A DNA stretch of 64,000 nt, from positions 40,167,706-40,231,705 of the forward strand of contig CM018046.1 of assembly GCA_008638375.1 (NCBI GenBank), read 5' to 3'. Both the position numbers and the translations under genes were made by a program. Origin of the DNA: Nyssa sinensis (taxonomy: Eukaryota > Streptophyta > Magnoliopsida > Cornales > Nyssaceae). The notes under the pieces are model-generated. The model worked only from the letters and a program-made list of their open reading frames with translations, was not told the origin of the DNA and made no database searches. Of this stretch, positions 36,201 to 44,355 are shown piece after piece (positions within the stretch are counted from its first letter, which is position 1; the number at the start of each line of letters is the position of its first letter).

Positions 36201-39200
36201 AATTGGGTTACTTGATTAAGTAGAAACGGAATCAAAATTTCCAAAATTTCATTAATCTAAAATTGTAGTCTTGAATACTTTGAGCAAACTGATTTCATGA
36301 GCAACCTCAACTTCAGAGACATGGAAAGAGTGACTAGCGAAACAAATATCTTCATGATCAGCCCTGCAAGTGAAAACACCTCATCCTATATGGGTTACTT
36401 CTTACTAGTCTCCTAAAATAATTCATTAAAGACCCTGCTCCAAAGCGAACCATGGTCACTCCCTAAACGCTTATGCCTGTTCCACTACCGCATGACTGCT
36501 ACCGATCACATTCTTGGCTCTAGCAGCCATTAACCTCCCCTTTATGGTCTTTAATACAAATGTCAATGCCCAACCTTCTTGAGACCGAGCTGTAACCCAT
36601 AAACATTAACTTCATACCAACCTTTGTTGGGCACCAATTTTGGTTGCTACCATTCACGGTGCTAAATCCACCATCCCGAGCTGTTTGGAAGTCCACAGCA
36701 GTCAAATATGCTGTGCAACTCCATGTGGATTTTTCCCCAGCTTTTGATAAATGAGTTTCTGTTATTCTGCAGAACCGTATACCCCAACCCTCTTCTGCCT
36801 GTCTTCAACTGGTAGAGTTTTGGATCTCAGGCATGCATTTTTGAATTTTTAAGTTCCAATTTTCAATCTCTACTCGTCCCTTTTTGACTTGCTTGAGCAT
36901 CATGTTAAATATGTTTTGCATAGGATCCAAAGAAAATACCTATGCTTTACCTTTTTTCAAAGAGCTGTAATTGGGTAAAAATGCTTGAGTTCCCCCCCCC
37001 CCCCCCCCCCCACAAAAAAAAAAAGAACCTATAATGCTATTAATAAGCTTATGAACATATTTGAGTTGCCAATCTTTTTTTTTTTTATTATCAATTTTCA
37101 TTAGTCTATATTGGAGTAGAGCTTCAATTCAAAACAAAGTAAGATATTCCTTTCTCTCAAAAGGAAAAAAATGTAGGAATGGTATAACAATCAACACAGC
37201 CTCTTTCATAGTGATGATAATCTAAAATTGATTGAGAGACCTAAGAAAATCCTGTAATCTCCATCAATTAATATTTTTATCATAACTAAAAATAGATGGA
37301 ACAGTTGATATACTTCTTAGAGCAAAGATAAGGTAGATATATGATAGAAGCATGGAAGTCCAACTCTCATGGTGAGTAGGGATCTTGTCGTTCCTACAAG
37401 TGAAAGAAGGCTTGGAAGGCTGTCCCTCTTTCTGTGATGTGGAGTATTTAGAGAGAGCAGAAAGGTGTACTTTTGAGGAGATGGAGTCACCTATATTTAT
37501 ATTGTAGAAAATGATTCTTGATAGTTTTCAGGTTTGGGTGTCTAGGAGATATTCAGATTTTTTTATTTTGGTTGTTGATTTTTTGGGAGAGTTGATAACA
37601 TTCCGGTGACTTTTCACTATAGCAATGAACAAGCATGCCACAGTAGTGGGTTGCCAGTGAAGAACAGGGGAGGATGTGGTTTGGGACATAAGTTTCACCA
37701 GGCTTCTTCATGATTGGGAGGTGGAGGAAGCCATGAGTTATGTTGTCCATGCAAGTTCTTCCTGAAAGAGGGGATGATGCTTTGGTTGGGGGTCAAGGAA
37801 AGGGTAATTTGTGGTGAAGTATTTAGAAATTGAAAGTTCCATTGAAGGTGGCAATTTTTTGCCTGGACTGCAGCCTTGGAAAAGATTTTGACAATAAATA
37901 ACTTGAAGAGAAAAGGTTAGATTCATAGTGAATCGAAGTTGTCTTTGTAAAGTTCATGACCAGTCAACCATCTTTTGATTCATTGCTTGGTTACTAGAGC
38001 AGTATGGATCCTCTTGAAAGGGTTGTTTGGAGTGCACTGGGTAATGCCTTGGTCTCTGTCAGAAATTCTCGCCATATGGAGAGACAGTTGGGTTAGGAGA
38101 GGGGTAAAGGAGGCTTGGAAAATGGCTCCACTTTGCATTTGGTGGGTTATACAGCGAGTGAAGGAATCAAAGATTTTTTGAGGGAGTGAAAACTCCCATT
38201 TGAATTGTAAAGGCATTGTTGTTGAGTACCATCTATTTTTGGCTAACAGGGGGCTCAACGTTGGCTGTAGATAGTTTTTATCTTTGTTGAACTCATTAAA
38301 TTGATAGATTTAAGTATGGTTGTAATTGGGTGATTCTTTTTTTTTTTTTTTAGGAGGGGGAGATTTTTGTTACTTTTTGTATATTTTTCATATACATGGA
38401 TTTCACCCCCTTGTGGCACTTTCTAATAATATTATTAAAAAAATTTGTAGAGATGGGGAATTTGGTGTAGGTCACCGACTCATTGTAAAATTTGCATGCA
38501 CATGAGTTACTCACCCTTGGCATTTTTATCTGTAATATTCAATATTTTACTTAACAATATAATATATATGTTTTTGTGTATGTTTGTATTCTTTGCTTCT
38601 AAAAACTAATTCACTCTTATGCAATTGACTTATTTGACATGTTCTCATTTTCTTAAGAGTAGCATGTTTTAAAATGTCCTAAAACAGATTAACATGTCTG
38701 TTATGATTCCTTTTCCTGATTTTCATGCAGGTTCGCCTTATTAAGGAATTATATGGGAATCAAATTGGAGAGCTTTATCATAGTCTTCCCTACCATATGA
38801 TTGAATTTGTGCTAGAGGATTTTGATTGGTAGGTGTACTTCTTCTATTTGTTCTTTTATCAGGGATTTTGATTGATTTCTATGTTTGGATAACTTCATTT
38901 TATTTCCTTCTACACTGGAGCTTCTTTTTTTTTTTTTGGGGGTGGGGGGGTCCTTATCAAAGTGAAATTAAACTCTTAACTGTGATCTCCCTTGCAATGA
39001 TTGTGTTGTAAGTAATTTGGTTATAATTTTTGTTTGCCGGCCGTGAGATAAATGGGTGTAATACTCATTGGTCTCGGGTTCGATACTCCACAGACTTGTA
39101 CATCCCTTGGGGCCACCCGAGGGTTGCAAGGCCCACTTTACCGGTGAGTGTAGTGGGGGTATGCACTCGTCTCGTGGGACCAGTTGGTCAACCTAGCATG

Positions 39201-42200
39201 CTCTGCGGTAGGGATTGGATACCCATGATTATAAAAAAAAAATTGTTTGCAAAAAAATTATATTTTGGACACAAAAGAAAGACATATAGGAGTGTAGGGT
39301 TTGTGTGCACACACTACACAACAATGTGCCTCTTTATTACCTATTGCTAATAATTACTCAAAATTTCAGATTTTCCGACATTAGGGTTGGATTACATGTT
39401 ACTATGTACTCATGTACTTAATGGAAGCACATGGGAAAATTTATCATATTGTCCAAGTGCCATTATATGATTTTATTTAATTTTAAATCAAAACTTTTCT
39501 TTGCTCTAAAAAAAAAAAACCCCTAAAATAGCTTTTAAAAAAGAAAAAAAGAAAGAGGTTATATTTTTAAAATTTTTATAACCACGTTCAATCATTTTTT
39601 TCCTCTCTTCTTGTCACGCTTATCCAAAATTTAGGACCTCGGATGTGTCTTGTAGCCAACTAGGAGGCATCCACTTGTTCACTGATTTGCTCCTTTGCTC
39701 AGATGCTTTCTCTATGTGAGCAACCATGCTTTCTAGGTTTTGCATGCATCATTGAATTGGATTAATTGGAAATAAGATATGTAGTTCTTTGATGTCTAGG
39801 GTGCGAGCAACAAGTGGCATTTGGATAGTTCCCATGCTTTCGTTGGTGTATTTGAAAGACTGGACCTAGGCATTTTGGACTTCGTATGTTTTAGGGAGAT
39901 AAGGTGAGGATTTTATCAGAATTGGAAATTCCTTTTGTATTTGATGGAAAGGATGGGATTTGGGGAGAAATAGAGGAAATGGGTAGAAAGATATCACTTC
40001 AGTTTGGCTGATGTGTTCGTGTTACCCACGAACACTCTCAGGCACTTTCCTGGACACGTCAGATAAGATGAAAAAAGAGTGGCCAATTTTTTTTTTTTTT
40101 GAATTTCATACACTTAATGAACACGTTTCCCTTTTTCTTTCTTTTGGATTTTCCCTTTTTTCTCCTCTCCTCTTCTGTTTTTTTTTGGCTATATATATAG
40201 ACACACACACACACACACATATACATGAGAAGAATGTGAGACATGATTCATGTAGCAGACCCCAAATAATTAGGATAAAGCTTGATTGAGTTGAATTTAT
40301 ATATATATATATATATCTATGTAGTAGTTAGTAAATATGTTTTGGATCTTGAATTTTTATTTAATAATTTTGTTATTTTAATATCTTAATAATATTTTTT
40401 TGATTTGTATTTTTATGCCAATTTAAATTAGAATAATGTTAGATTTTTATTATATGATCATATAATCTTTATTTTTTTTTTATATATATTCAACATATTC
40501 CCCAACGTATCTGTGTCTTACTTTTTTAAGAAATGTTATGTTTCAGGTGTCCTTGTATCGTGTCATGTCCGTGCTTCTTAGATTTTCAATACTAGTAAAT
40601 GGTTTGGCTGCGGGTTTTTTTAGGAGTTCGAGGGGTCTTAGATAGGGTGACTCTCCATCTCCTTCCTTTTGCTGAATGTCATAGAGGCAATGCATACATT
40701 GTTGACTAGAGCAGTAGAAGAGGGTCTTATGAAGGGTTTTATAATTGGGGGAATGTGAAGAATCTAAGGTGGATATCTCTCACCTTCTCTTTGCATGAAT
40801 TTTTATCTTTTGTGATGTAGTGGAGTCTCGACTTCGTCATCTAAGGTGTGTGCTATTGTGCTTTGAAGCAGTTTTGAGGCTTAAGGTGAATTGGAGAAGA
40901 GTGAAATCATTTCAATAGGCGACCTTGTTGAGGTTGAAGAGTTAGCATGGATCTTAGGTTGCAAAGTGGGTTTTCTTCCTGCCTTGTATTTGGGGATACT
41001 ACTAGGTGCATCACCAAAATCTAGGGTGATTTGGGATCTGGTGGTAGAGAAATTCCAAAGGAGGTTAGCGGGATGGAAAAAAACAATGCTTAACCAAAGG
41101 GGGTAAGCTCACCTTTATTTAAAGTATGTTGGGTACTCTTCCCACATATTACATGTCACTATTCCTTTAAGACCTCATTTGCTTATCTCCTAGATAAGTT
41201 GCAAAAAGAGTTTATATAGGGGAGGTGTGAAGGAGATAGAGGTCTCGTTTAGTAATTTAGGATAAAGTGAGATATCCTTTTAAGGGTGGTGGGTTGGGGG
41301 GGAAAGGAGTTAGGAGTCTTCAATAAGGCTCTTTTAGGGAAATATGGCTTTGGCACTTTTGAAGGAGCCTAATGCGATGTGGAGAGCAACCACCGAAGCC
41401 AAGGTGGGGTGTGATGAGGGTAGTTGGTGTTCTAAGGGGGTGAAGGGCCATATGGGGTGGGTCTTTGGAAAGCCATTAGATAAGGAGCGGAGGACTTCCT
41501 TAAATTTACGGGCTTTGTTGTTGGTAATGGAGGGAGGGTCAATTTTTGGAGGGTTCTTTGGTGTGCCGAAAGTACGTTAGAGCATCGATTCCCTCAACTC
41601 TTCCAAATATCTTCCAACCGAGGAGGCCTTGGTAAGAGACATGTGGTCTTCAATGAGAATGGGTTTACACGGGCTCCATGTTTTCATAGGGATTTGCATG
41701 ATTCGGAAGTGGGGAAGGGAGTTAACTTGTTGGCTCTTCTTCATAATTGGTGGATAAGGAGAAGGAAGATGCTCTTTGTTGGAGGGGGATGTTTGGGGTG
41801 ACTTTTTGGTTAAGACTTTCTACTTGCATTTGGCTAGCAAAGGTGTGGGGGGTTTCCCATGGAAAGTTATTTGGCGCTCTAAAGCCCCCACAAAAGTGGC
41901 ATCTTGGACGGTGCTGTTGGGGGGCATATTGACTTTGGATAACTTGCAAAGGAGGGGATTTCTATTCGGCCAATAGATGCTCCCCTGTGCTTGGAAGGTC
42001 CTCAACCACTTATTCATTCATTAATCAGTTGCTAAGGACATTTGGAATCTTCTCCTTGCACTTTTTGGTCATTCTTGGGTAATGCCTTGGTCAGGTGGGA
42101 GAATTGGTGAAAGATGTGGCATGGTACCCAAGTCTCTTGTAATGCTAGAAGGGTGTGGCGGCTTGTTCCTTCATGTATATTTTGTTGTATTTGGAGAGAG

Positions 42201-44355
42201 AGAAAAATAGTATGACTTTTGAAGGGGATATCACTTCCCTTAACAGGTTTAAAGATAGGGTGTTACATTTTCTATATTATTGGGTTGTGGAGTTGTATCC
42301 TTCTTGTATAGATTCTTTTGTTTATTTTTTGGTGGGTTTATGCAATTAGTTCTTGTACAGAGTTCTCTGACATTGCACTTCATTAACATTGCAGTAATAC
42401 TTTAGTTTGTAGAATTGCTCCAGCTATTCTAATGCATCTCTAGTTGCAAAATTTTTTGCTGCATCTTATTTCCTTAGTATATTAACAATATTAAAAATAA
42501 TAATTTTCAAGAACCACCTAATATCAGTGGTATACTTTAAGTTGGAATCTAAGTAGTACAATTACTGCATGCGAATTGTTCCTATGTCTCAGATCATGAA
42601 ACTCATCTATTTCTCTTGGATAAATCTGAGAACACAGACATATTCGTAACTCATACTTTGGATGTTCAAATACATTCTCGTTTCATGGAAAAAGAAAACA
42701 TTTGTTGAGAAATAACATAATAAGGATAATGAGGGTTTCACTCTGCCATGTCCACGAGGACCATGACCTTAAGTTGGAATCTCAAGTACAAATACTGCCT
42801 TAGAGTTCTGCCTATGTATCAGAGAATGAAACTTATCAGATCCTCTTGGTTGAATCTGACAACATAGACCCAACCATAATTCATGCCCAACGTAACTTGG
42901 ATGTTCGAATGCATTCTTATTTCACTAAAAAGAAAATAATTGTTGAGAAGAAATATAATTAGTGTAATGAGGATTCAATCCACCATGTCCATATCTACCC
43001 ATTTATGAGTTTCTGATCTGTCCTTGTCATGCCAGAAATTTGTGTTGCATCCATGCCCTTCAACATATATTGCCATAAGCATGTAACGTGATGAAACATT
43101 TAATTGTGATCTCATTATATACAAGTCTCAGAACACGTTCAATGAAGCTCTTTATTGTGCAAGAATGGATTGCCTCATTTCTAATATCAGTTATATGCGC
43201 ACGTAAGCTCACAACTGAAAAAACTTTATGGTACTGAAGTATGGTTTCTTATTGCAGCAAGATTACAATCAGCCTCAGATATGCAGATCTCATCTCTGTA
43301 CTGCCTACTCGAATCAGTGTCTTGGCATGGCCCGTGTACCTGTCCAAAAAATCTTTAACAAGTACAGCAATAATGAGCAGAAAGGGAAATGGAGCATTAG
43401 GAACTCACCCTATTCCAGCGCGTCTATCTTATGCAGAGGATGCGTTACGAACTATGAGTTTACCAGAAGGTTTTACTCACTCTTAATGAAGTTTTATTCA
43501 TCTAGGCTGGTAGCTGATGCTTTTTACAAGGTTTTCCACTGCCATTTTTTGGGCAAACCTTAGGGGTTCATCAACTTGGTTTCAATGTTGATGCGACAGC
43601 ATTGCTTTTATGCTGTCATTCTGGTCTATCAATTGATATATCTATTGATAATTGTATGGATGTAATCAAGCCGAGTCAAGCTGAAAAGGTGTGTTCAAGA
43701 TTGGCTCTGACTTGCTGAAGAAATTGCTCGAGCTAATTTAAAGTTTGGTGAATTTTGTCCCTTTCTCGCTCAAGCTCAACTTGACAAGTAGGAACAAGCT
43801 TTTGAAATAATGCTATTTCATTAAAATTACACATTTGGCTTTTCGATTGCCCATTGCTATTGCATTGTTAATGGATGTACCCAGCTGTGCATGGATCTGA
43901 TTGAGCTTGACTCGATACCATCCTAAGTTTTAGAATTGAATTTGTTTCGCAAAGACCAATGAGCAATCTCAAACAAGCTCCTGACAAGTCGAACATAAGT
44001 CAAAGGTGAGAAATAATTGTAAGTCTGCATTTGGTTTTGCCTCTGGGTAGACCATTTAATATTGACGGGCGAGAAAAGATGCTTGGCAGTGCTTAAAAGC
44101 TGTTTCTTATAATAGGCCTTCTGCATGCAACCAGATTTTTTTTTGTGAATGAGATGTCATTTTCCTAGTGCCTTGAGGCTGACTCTAATTTACCTTCTTT
44201 CTGGGGCTATGCCTTCGCCATACATAAACTGCCTTTTGTGAAAACTAGCTTCTACTAACATTTTTTATGCTTTCTCCAATGCAGCATATGCAGAGATAGT
44301 GTTGAACCTGCCCCAATCTCTTCAACAAATATTTCCGAACCGGAACTCTGCGTAG
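8634..44355 (+). CDS. CENPO: CENP-O-like inner-kinetochore protein (12 coding exons over 35.7 kb)
   Basis: Exons: 8634-8645, 10421-10457, 10559-10607, 13247-13317, 25695-25753, 26012-26110, 30405-30462, 34920-35056, 35148-35204, 38731-38828, 43258-43469, 44285-44355. All introns are GT-AG. The 960 nt translate without a break to 319 aa. Residues about 5-60 are charged and helical ('VLKRHGELTERLSR', 'ERLQKEFEAARASQTQ'), a likely coiled coil. From about residue 95 the protein matches the CENP-O family as I know it in plants ('YKVGTKMICCLEGARIG', 'LEHTVPFFLPIREAE', 'LLQAYVDRREQV', 'VLAWPVYLS'). It ends 'LNLPQSLQQIFPNRNSA'. CENP-O (yeast Mcm21) belongs to the constitutive centromere-associated network and pairs with CENP-P through RWD domains. 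Introns 3, 4, 6, 7, 9 and 10 are packed with mobile elements, yet no coding exon is hit. The first coding exon is only 12 nt. Family call is from recognition, not a search; exon phases all agree. Confidence 0.88.
8930..9300. repeat. Intron 1 repeat with duplicated motif
   Basis: The string 'gagtgagagtaacattttt' occurs near 9083 and again near 9261, about 180 bp apart, within AT-rich intron 1 of the CENP-O gene. It may be a decayed MITE or a local duplication. The rest of intron 1 (9300-10400) shows no gene and no element with clear ends. Confidence 0.35.
10685..10966. mobile_element. hAT-like MITE, 282 bp, with 8-bp TSD
   Basis: The element is flanked by perfect 8-bp repeats 'catgtctg' at 10677-10684 and 10967-10974. 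It starts 'caagggcggaagtac' and ends with the complement of 'caatggcggaaacgag', an inverted repeat with GGCGGAA at its core. Eight-bp duplication plus this type of end points to the hAT superfamily. No coding capacity. It lies in intron 3 of the CENP-O gene, 77 bp after exon 3. Confidence 0.75.
12611..12887 (-). mobile_element. TRIM-type miniature LTR retrotransposon, 277 bp
   Basis: Two direct repeats that start TG and end CA, 12611-12684 (74 bp) and 12818-12887 (70 bp), flank a 133-bp interior. A 5-bp duplication 'atatt' lies outside (12606-12610 and 12888-12892). On the minus strand the right-hand LTR is followed immediately by 'tggtatcaaag' (12807-12817), a primer-binding site resembling the complement of the initiator-Met tRNA 3' end. 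A purine-rich 'gaggag' precedes the other LTR. No protein is encoded. Located in intron 3 of the CENP-O gene. Confidence 0.8.
13730..14440. other. Unassigned repeat-like DNA in intron 4
   Basis: The segment is less AT-rich than typical spacer and has stop-riddled reading frames. It may be decayed retroelement sequence because it abuts L1 pieces on its right. No domain could be recognised. Confidence 0.3.
14440..14760 (+). mobile_element. L1 LINE 3'-end fragment
   Basis: A plus-strand frame reads 'LWGKRNRRIF', matching the C-terminal 'W..RN.R.F' motif of plant L1 ORF2 proteins after the zf-RVT zinc-finger region. A 3' UTR and a short A-rich end (14751-14757) follow. Severely 5'-truncated and inactive. 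Confidence 0.6.
14870..15150 (+). mobile_element. L1 LINE fragment, zf-RVT region
   Basis: One plus-strand frame encodes 'CTCKRDVELVNHLLLHCPIA', the Cys/His zinc-finger motif (C-x2-C..H-x4-C type) at the end of plant L1 ORF2. Just upstream is a 'FFGVDGGSW' stretch matching the usual 'FF.W....G'. It lies downstream of the more C-terminal piece at 14440-14760, so these are two separate insertions. Confidence 0.6.
16530..18969 (+). pseudogene. L1 ORF1 (DUF4283-type), frameshifted
   Basis: Nucleic-acid-binding ORF1 protein of the L1 element, in pieces: 16530-17174, 17126-17581, 17464-18513 and 18526-18969, lying in three frames. The second piece has the plant L1 DUF4283 pattern ('GTWFLFEMPSEEAANSTL', 'LTLQPW'-like 'MTLQPWSPSG', 'MMGLPVFLWSSEIFKAIGDR'). 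A C-terminal charged, Gln/Arg-rich region follows. An in-frame stop at 18511-18513 separates the last two pieces. No intact CCHC knuckle was seen. In active copies the protein packages the LINE RNA; this one cannot be made whole. Confidence 0.75.
18975..22568 (+). pseudogene. L1 ORF2: endonuclease, reverse transcriptase, zf-RVT; broken
   Basis: Pieces: 18975-20018, 20082-20528, 20416-21030, 21020-21442, 21547-22176, 22098-22568. The first is an exonuclease-endonuclease-phosphatase domain with 'ILSWNVRGLN', 'PQETKL', 'IGGDFN' and 'CSDHHPI'. The reverse transcriptase shows 'KALGPDGFTMAFFKHCW', 'AFVEGRQILDA', 'KLDIEKAFDHVSW', 'RQGDPLSPYLFVIVMEAL' and the catalytic 'FADDTIIF' at about 21020. The C-terminal zinc-finger region has 'CCLCKYEEETVEHLLIHC'. 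Stop TAG at 20016-20018 and at least four frame changes inactivate it. The protein would nick target DNA and copy the LINE RNA. Confidence 0.88.
24285..24716 (+). mobile_element. RTE-clade LINE, 5'-truncated, with 16-bp TSD
   Basis: The decayed plus-strand frame matches the C-terminal end of RTE-type reverse transcriptases common in plants ('VMLFGSWAIKK', 'MRMLKWVCGKTRKDKIK', 'RLRWYGHVQQR', 'ADTK'-like end). The flanks 'tgaagaaatcctttaa' (24269-24284) and 'tgaagaaatcttttaa' (24718-24733) differ at one base and look like a target duplication. The 3' end is a 'ttgagttgagttga' repeat rather than poly-A, as is usual for RTE. Confidence 0.7.
24927..24947 (-). mobile_element. 21-bp tail micro-insertion with 12-bp TSD
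   Basis: 'tcaatccaacaa' is repeated perfectly at 24915-24926 and 24948-24959. The 21 bp between, read on the minus strand, start 'cttatccaaaaataat', again a LINE/SINE tail plus A-rich run. Confidence 0.55.
26734..26805 (-). mobile_element. 5'-truncated SINE, minus strand, with 10-bp TSD
   Basis: Direct repeats 'tctcataata' lie at 26724-26733 and 26806-26815. On the minus strand the insert carries a B-box-like 'gggttcacctcc' and ends 'tttacctatcaaaaaaa', the same tail as the SINE at 30187-30331. It lacks the A box. Located in intron 6 of the CENP-O gene. Confidence 0.6.
27236..29170 (-). mobile_element. L1 LINE 3' half, minus strand, interrupted by a TIR element
   Basis: Minus-strand frames encode the region after the reverse transcriptase active site ('LGFKVGDFPTKYLGLPLGA', about 29030-29110) and the 'LLGKWPWRFASEPNAWWRGV' segment (about 28890-28960). 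The zf-RVT region continues at 27500-27800. The 3' end is the poly-T at 27236-27245 on the plus strand. A TIR element (28277-28775) splits it. No target duplication was found for the LINE itself. Confidence 0.75.
28277..28775 (+). mobile_element. TIR element, family 'CTAAGAAGCAC' copy 2, with 8-bp TSD
   Basis: Begins 'ctaaaaagcac' and ends with the complement of 'ctatgaaacatggacac'. Flanked by 'ttaaaaac' at 28269-28276 and 28776-28783 (nine bp with one mismatch if the copy 1 boundary is used). It has the same order of parts as copy 1: 'ggacac' motifs, (AT)n, then the 'aataaaaatataatatta' region, a purine-rich stretch, and 'gtgtcc' motifs. No protein. About 500 bp, inserted in a minus-strand L1. 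Confidence 0.75.
29541..29656. mobile_element. Foldback (hairpin) MITE, about 115 bp
   Basis: The sequence is a long near-perfect palindrome. The left arm 'ttttatgtcccaccactttt' is answered by the right arm 'gaaagtggtgagacataaaa', and inside them 'ctctcacgag' by 'cttgtgagag', around a centre near 29597 ('ccatgg'). Single-stranded DNA or RNA of this segment would fold into a stem of roughly 50 bp. Located in intron 6 of the CENP-O gene. Confidence 0.7.
30187..30331 (-). mobile_element. SINE, minus strand, with 13-bp TSD
   Basis: Perfect direct repeats 'aacttgactcaca' at 30174-30186 and 30332-30344. On the minus strand the element has an A-box-like 'tagcttggttggtatc' (about 30305-30320), a B box 'gggttcaggtcc' (about 30264-30275), a CA/CT microsatellite, and ends 'tttacctatcaaaaaaaaa'. 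This is a complete small tRNA-derived SINE. It ends only 74 bp upstream of CENP-O exon 7 and close to that intron's branch-point region. Confidence 0.78.
30711..31391. mobile_element. TIR element with 'CAAGGATCAAA' ends, 681 bp, 8-bp TSD
   Basis: Flanked by 'cttgtaat' at 30703-30710 and 31392-31399. It begins 'caaggatcaaagtttcg' and ends with the complement of 'caaggatcaaaatatcgctt', an 11-bp perfect inverted repeat. The sub-terminal regions are dense in 'gaaac'/'gtttcc' motifs ('cgaaacgtttccg'). An 8-bp duplication fits hAT. No coding capacity. In intron 7 of the CENP-O gene. Confidence 0.75.
31610..31785 (+). mobile_element. L1 LINE 3' tail with poly-A
   Basis: A plus-strand piece with 'gggccaaaaagacc', the '3' UTR' strings 'cccccttgggggctgatt' and 'ctttacttatc', and a 16-A tail (31770-31785). 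It matches the 3' part of the L1 at 22520-22673 in layout. Severely truncated. Confidence 0.65.
32290..32600 (+). mobile_element. L1 LINE 3' fragment
   Basis: A plus-strand frame reads 'CLWWTIWRERNKMLFKGVES', the conserved end of plant L1 ORF2 following the zf-RVT finger. Upstream boundary uncertain; the 3' UTR probably continues towards 32815 without a clear poly-A. Confidence 0.6.
32909..33415 (-). mobile_element. L1 LINE 3' part, minus strand (half of an inverted pair)
   Basis: Plus-strand poly-T at about 32899-32911 marks the 3' end. Minus-strand frames encode zf-RVT sequence: 'ILTTDNLLLFEVGALV', then 'CKEEETVDHLLLHC', then 'MTPIYLTRCIWLERNIRVF'. The piece abuts a plus-strand L1 endonuclease region at about 33410-33450, giving a head-to-head arrangement within one apparent insertion. 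Confidence 0.7.
33420..34660 (+). mobile_element. L1 LINE 5' part of ORF2, plus strand (inverted segment)
   Basis: Encodes the endonuclease domain: 'AGGILILWDARVFEG', then 33556-34158 with 'VFLGVYGPC', 'CVIGGDFN' and 'RPVSDHHLILLDS'. It continues to the start of the reverse transcriptase ('KFCDGDKAP', 'ILLIPK' region, about 34610-34660). A stop at 34156-34158 and frame changes follow. The RT core is missing. Orientation is opposite to the adjoining 3' part at 32909-33415. Confidence 0.75.
34706..34757 (+). mobile_element. 52-bp SINE remnant with 15-bp TSD
   Basis: Perfect direct repeats 'agaattgttgttatc' at 34691-34705 and 34758-34772. The insert carries a B-box-like 'ggttcaactctc' and ends 'cttacttattaaata', the tail motif of the local SINEs and LINEs. 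It is a 5'-truncated SINE, 148 bp upstream of CENP-O exon 8. Confidence 0.65.
35224..35249 (+). mobile_element. 26-bp tail micro-insertion with 12-bp TSD
   Basis: 'gttgatatttgt' occurs at 35212-35223 and 35250-35261. The insert starts 'acttatcaagaaaaaaa', the L1/SINE tail with poly-A, followed by a few extra bases. It begins 19 bp after the end of CENP-O exon 9 without disturbing the donor. Confidence 0.55.
36992..37011. repeat. 20-base poly-C tract
   Basis: Twenty consecutive C followed by 'acaaaaaaaaaaaag'. It lies in intron 9 of the CENP-O gene. Homopolymers of this length are prone to slippage in vivo and to miscounting in sequencing. Confidence 0.9.
37600..38450 (+). mobile_element. L1 LINE 3' fragment, decayed
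   Basis: Plus-strand frames give 'LLHDWEVEEAMSYVV' (about 37700), 'FFAWTAALEKILTINNLKRK' (about 37860) and 'MIHCLVTRAVWILLKGLFGV' (37975 onward), ending 'APLCIWWVIQRVKESKIF'. This is the run-up to, and the core of, the L1 zf-RVT region. The 3' UTR runs to about 38450, ending 'attattaaaaaaatttg'. In intron 9 of the CENP-O gene. Confidence 0.65.
39038..39242 (+). mobile_element. SINE, plus strand, about 205 bp, with 8-bp TSD
   Basis: Starts 'cggccgtgagataaatgggt'. An A-box-like 'taaatgggtgtaatac' is followed by a B box 'gggttcgatactcc' (about 39077-39090). A longer body includes 'cccttggggccacccgag'. It ends in an A-run. 'ttgtttgc' flanks it at 39030-39037 and 39243-39250. It probably belongs with the minus-strand SINE at 3530-3720. 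Confidence 0.65.
40012..40581 (-). mobile_element. TIR element, family 'CTAAGAAGCAC' copy 3, reversed
   Basis: The right end is the complement of 'ctaagaagcacgg' (40569-40581), and the body runs in the opposite sense to copies 1 and 2: 'aataatattt', the 'ttatgccaattt' region, (AT)n, a pyrimidine-rich stretch and 'ggacacg' motifs. The left end is eroded and no target duplication was found. Its (AT)n tract holds a short RTE LINE tail (about 40230-40290). Confidence 0.6.
40230..40290 (+). mobile_element. RTE LINE 3' tail nested in TIR copy 3
   Basis: 'agacatgattcatgtagcag', then 'accccaaataattaggata' and 'ttgattgagttga', matches the terminal part of the RTE element at 24650-24716 ('gacatgattcatctagctga' ... 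'ttgagttgagttga'). It sits between the (CA)n and (AT)n tracts of the host element. Confidence 0.6.
40582..42360 (+). mobile_element. L1 LINE, RT to zf-RVT, decayed
   Basis: The plus-strand reading starts inside the reverse transcriptase ('FSILVNGLAAGFFRSSRGLR') directly at the right edge of TIR copy 3. It continues with 'LGCKVGFLPALYLGILLGAS' (about 40945-41005), the 'EPNAMWRATTEAKVGCDEGS' segment (41365 onward) and a zf-RVT region ending near 42350 ('YLEREKNSMTFEGD'). Many stops and frame changes. In intron 10 of the CENP-O gene. Confidence 0.7.
42537..42993. repeat. Tandem duplication, two units of about 230 bp
   Basis: 'ttaagttggaatct' starts each unit (42537 and 42769). Shared order: 'gaaactcatc'/'gaaacttatc', 'ttggataaatctga'/'ttggttgaatctga', 'ttggatgttc', 'tttgttgaga'/'attgttgaga', 'ccatgtcca'. 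Divergence of perhaps 15-20% by eye shows that the duplication is old. In intron 10 of the CENP-O gene. Confidence 0.7.
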
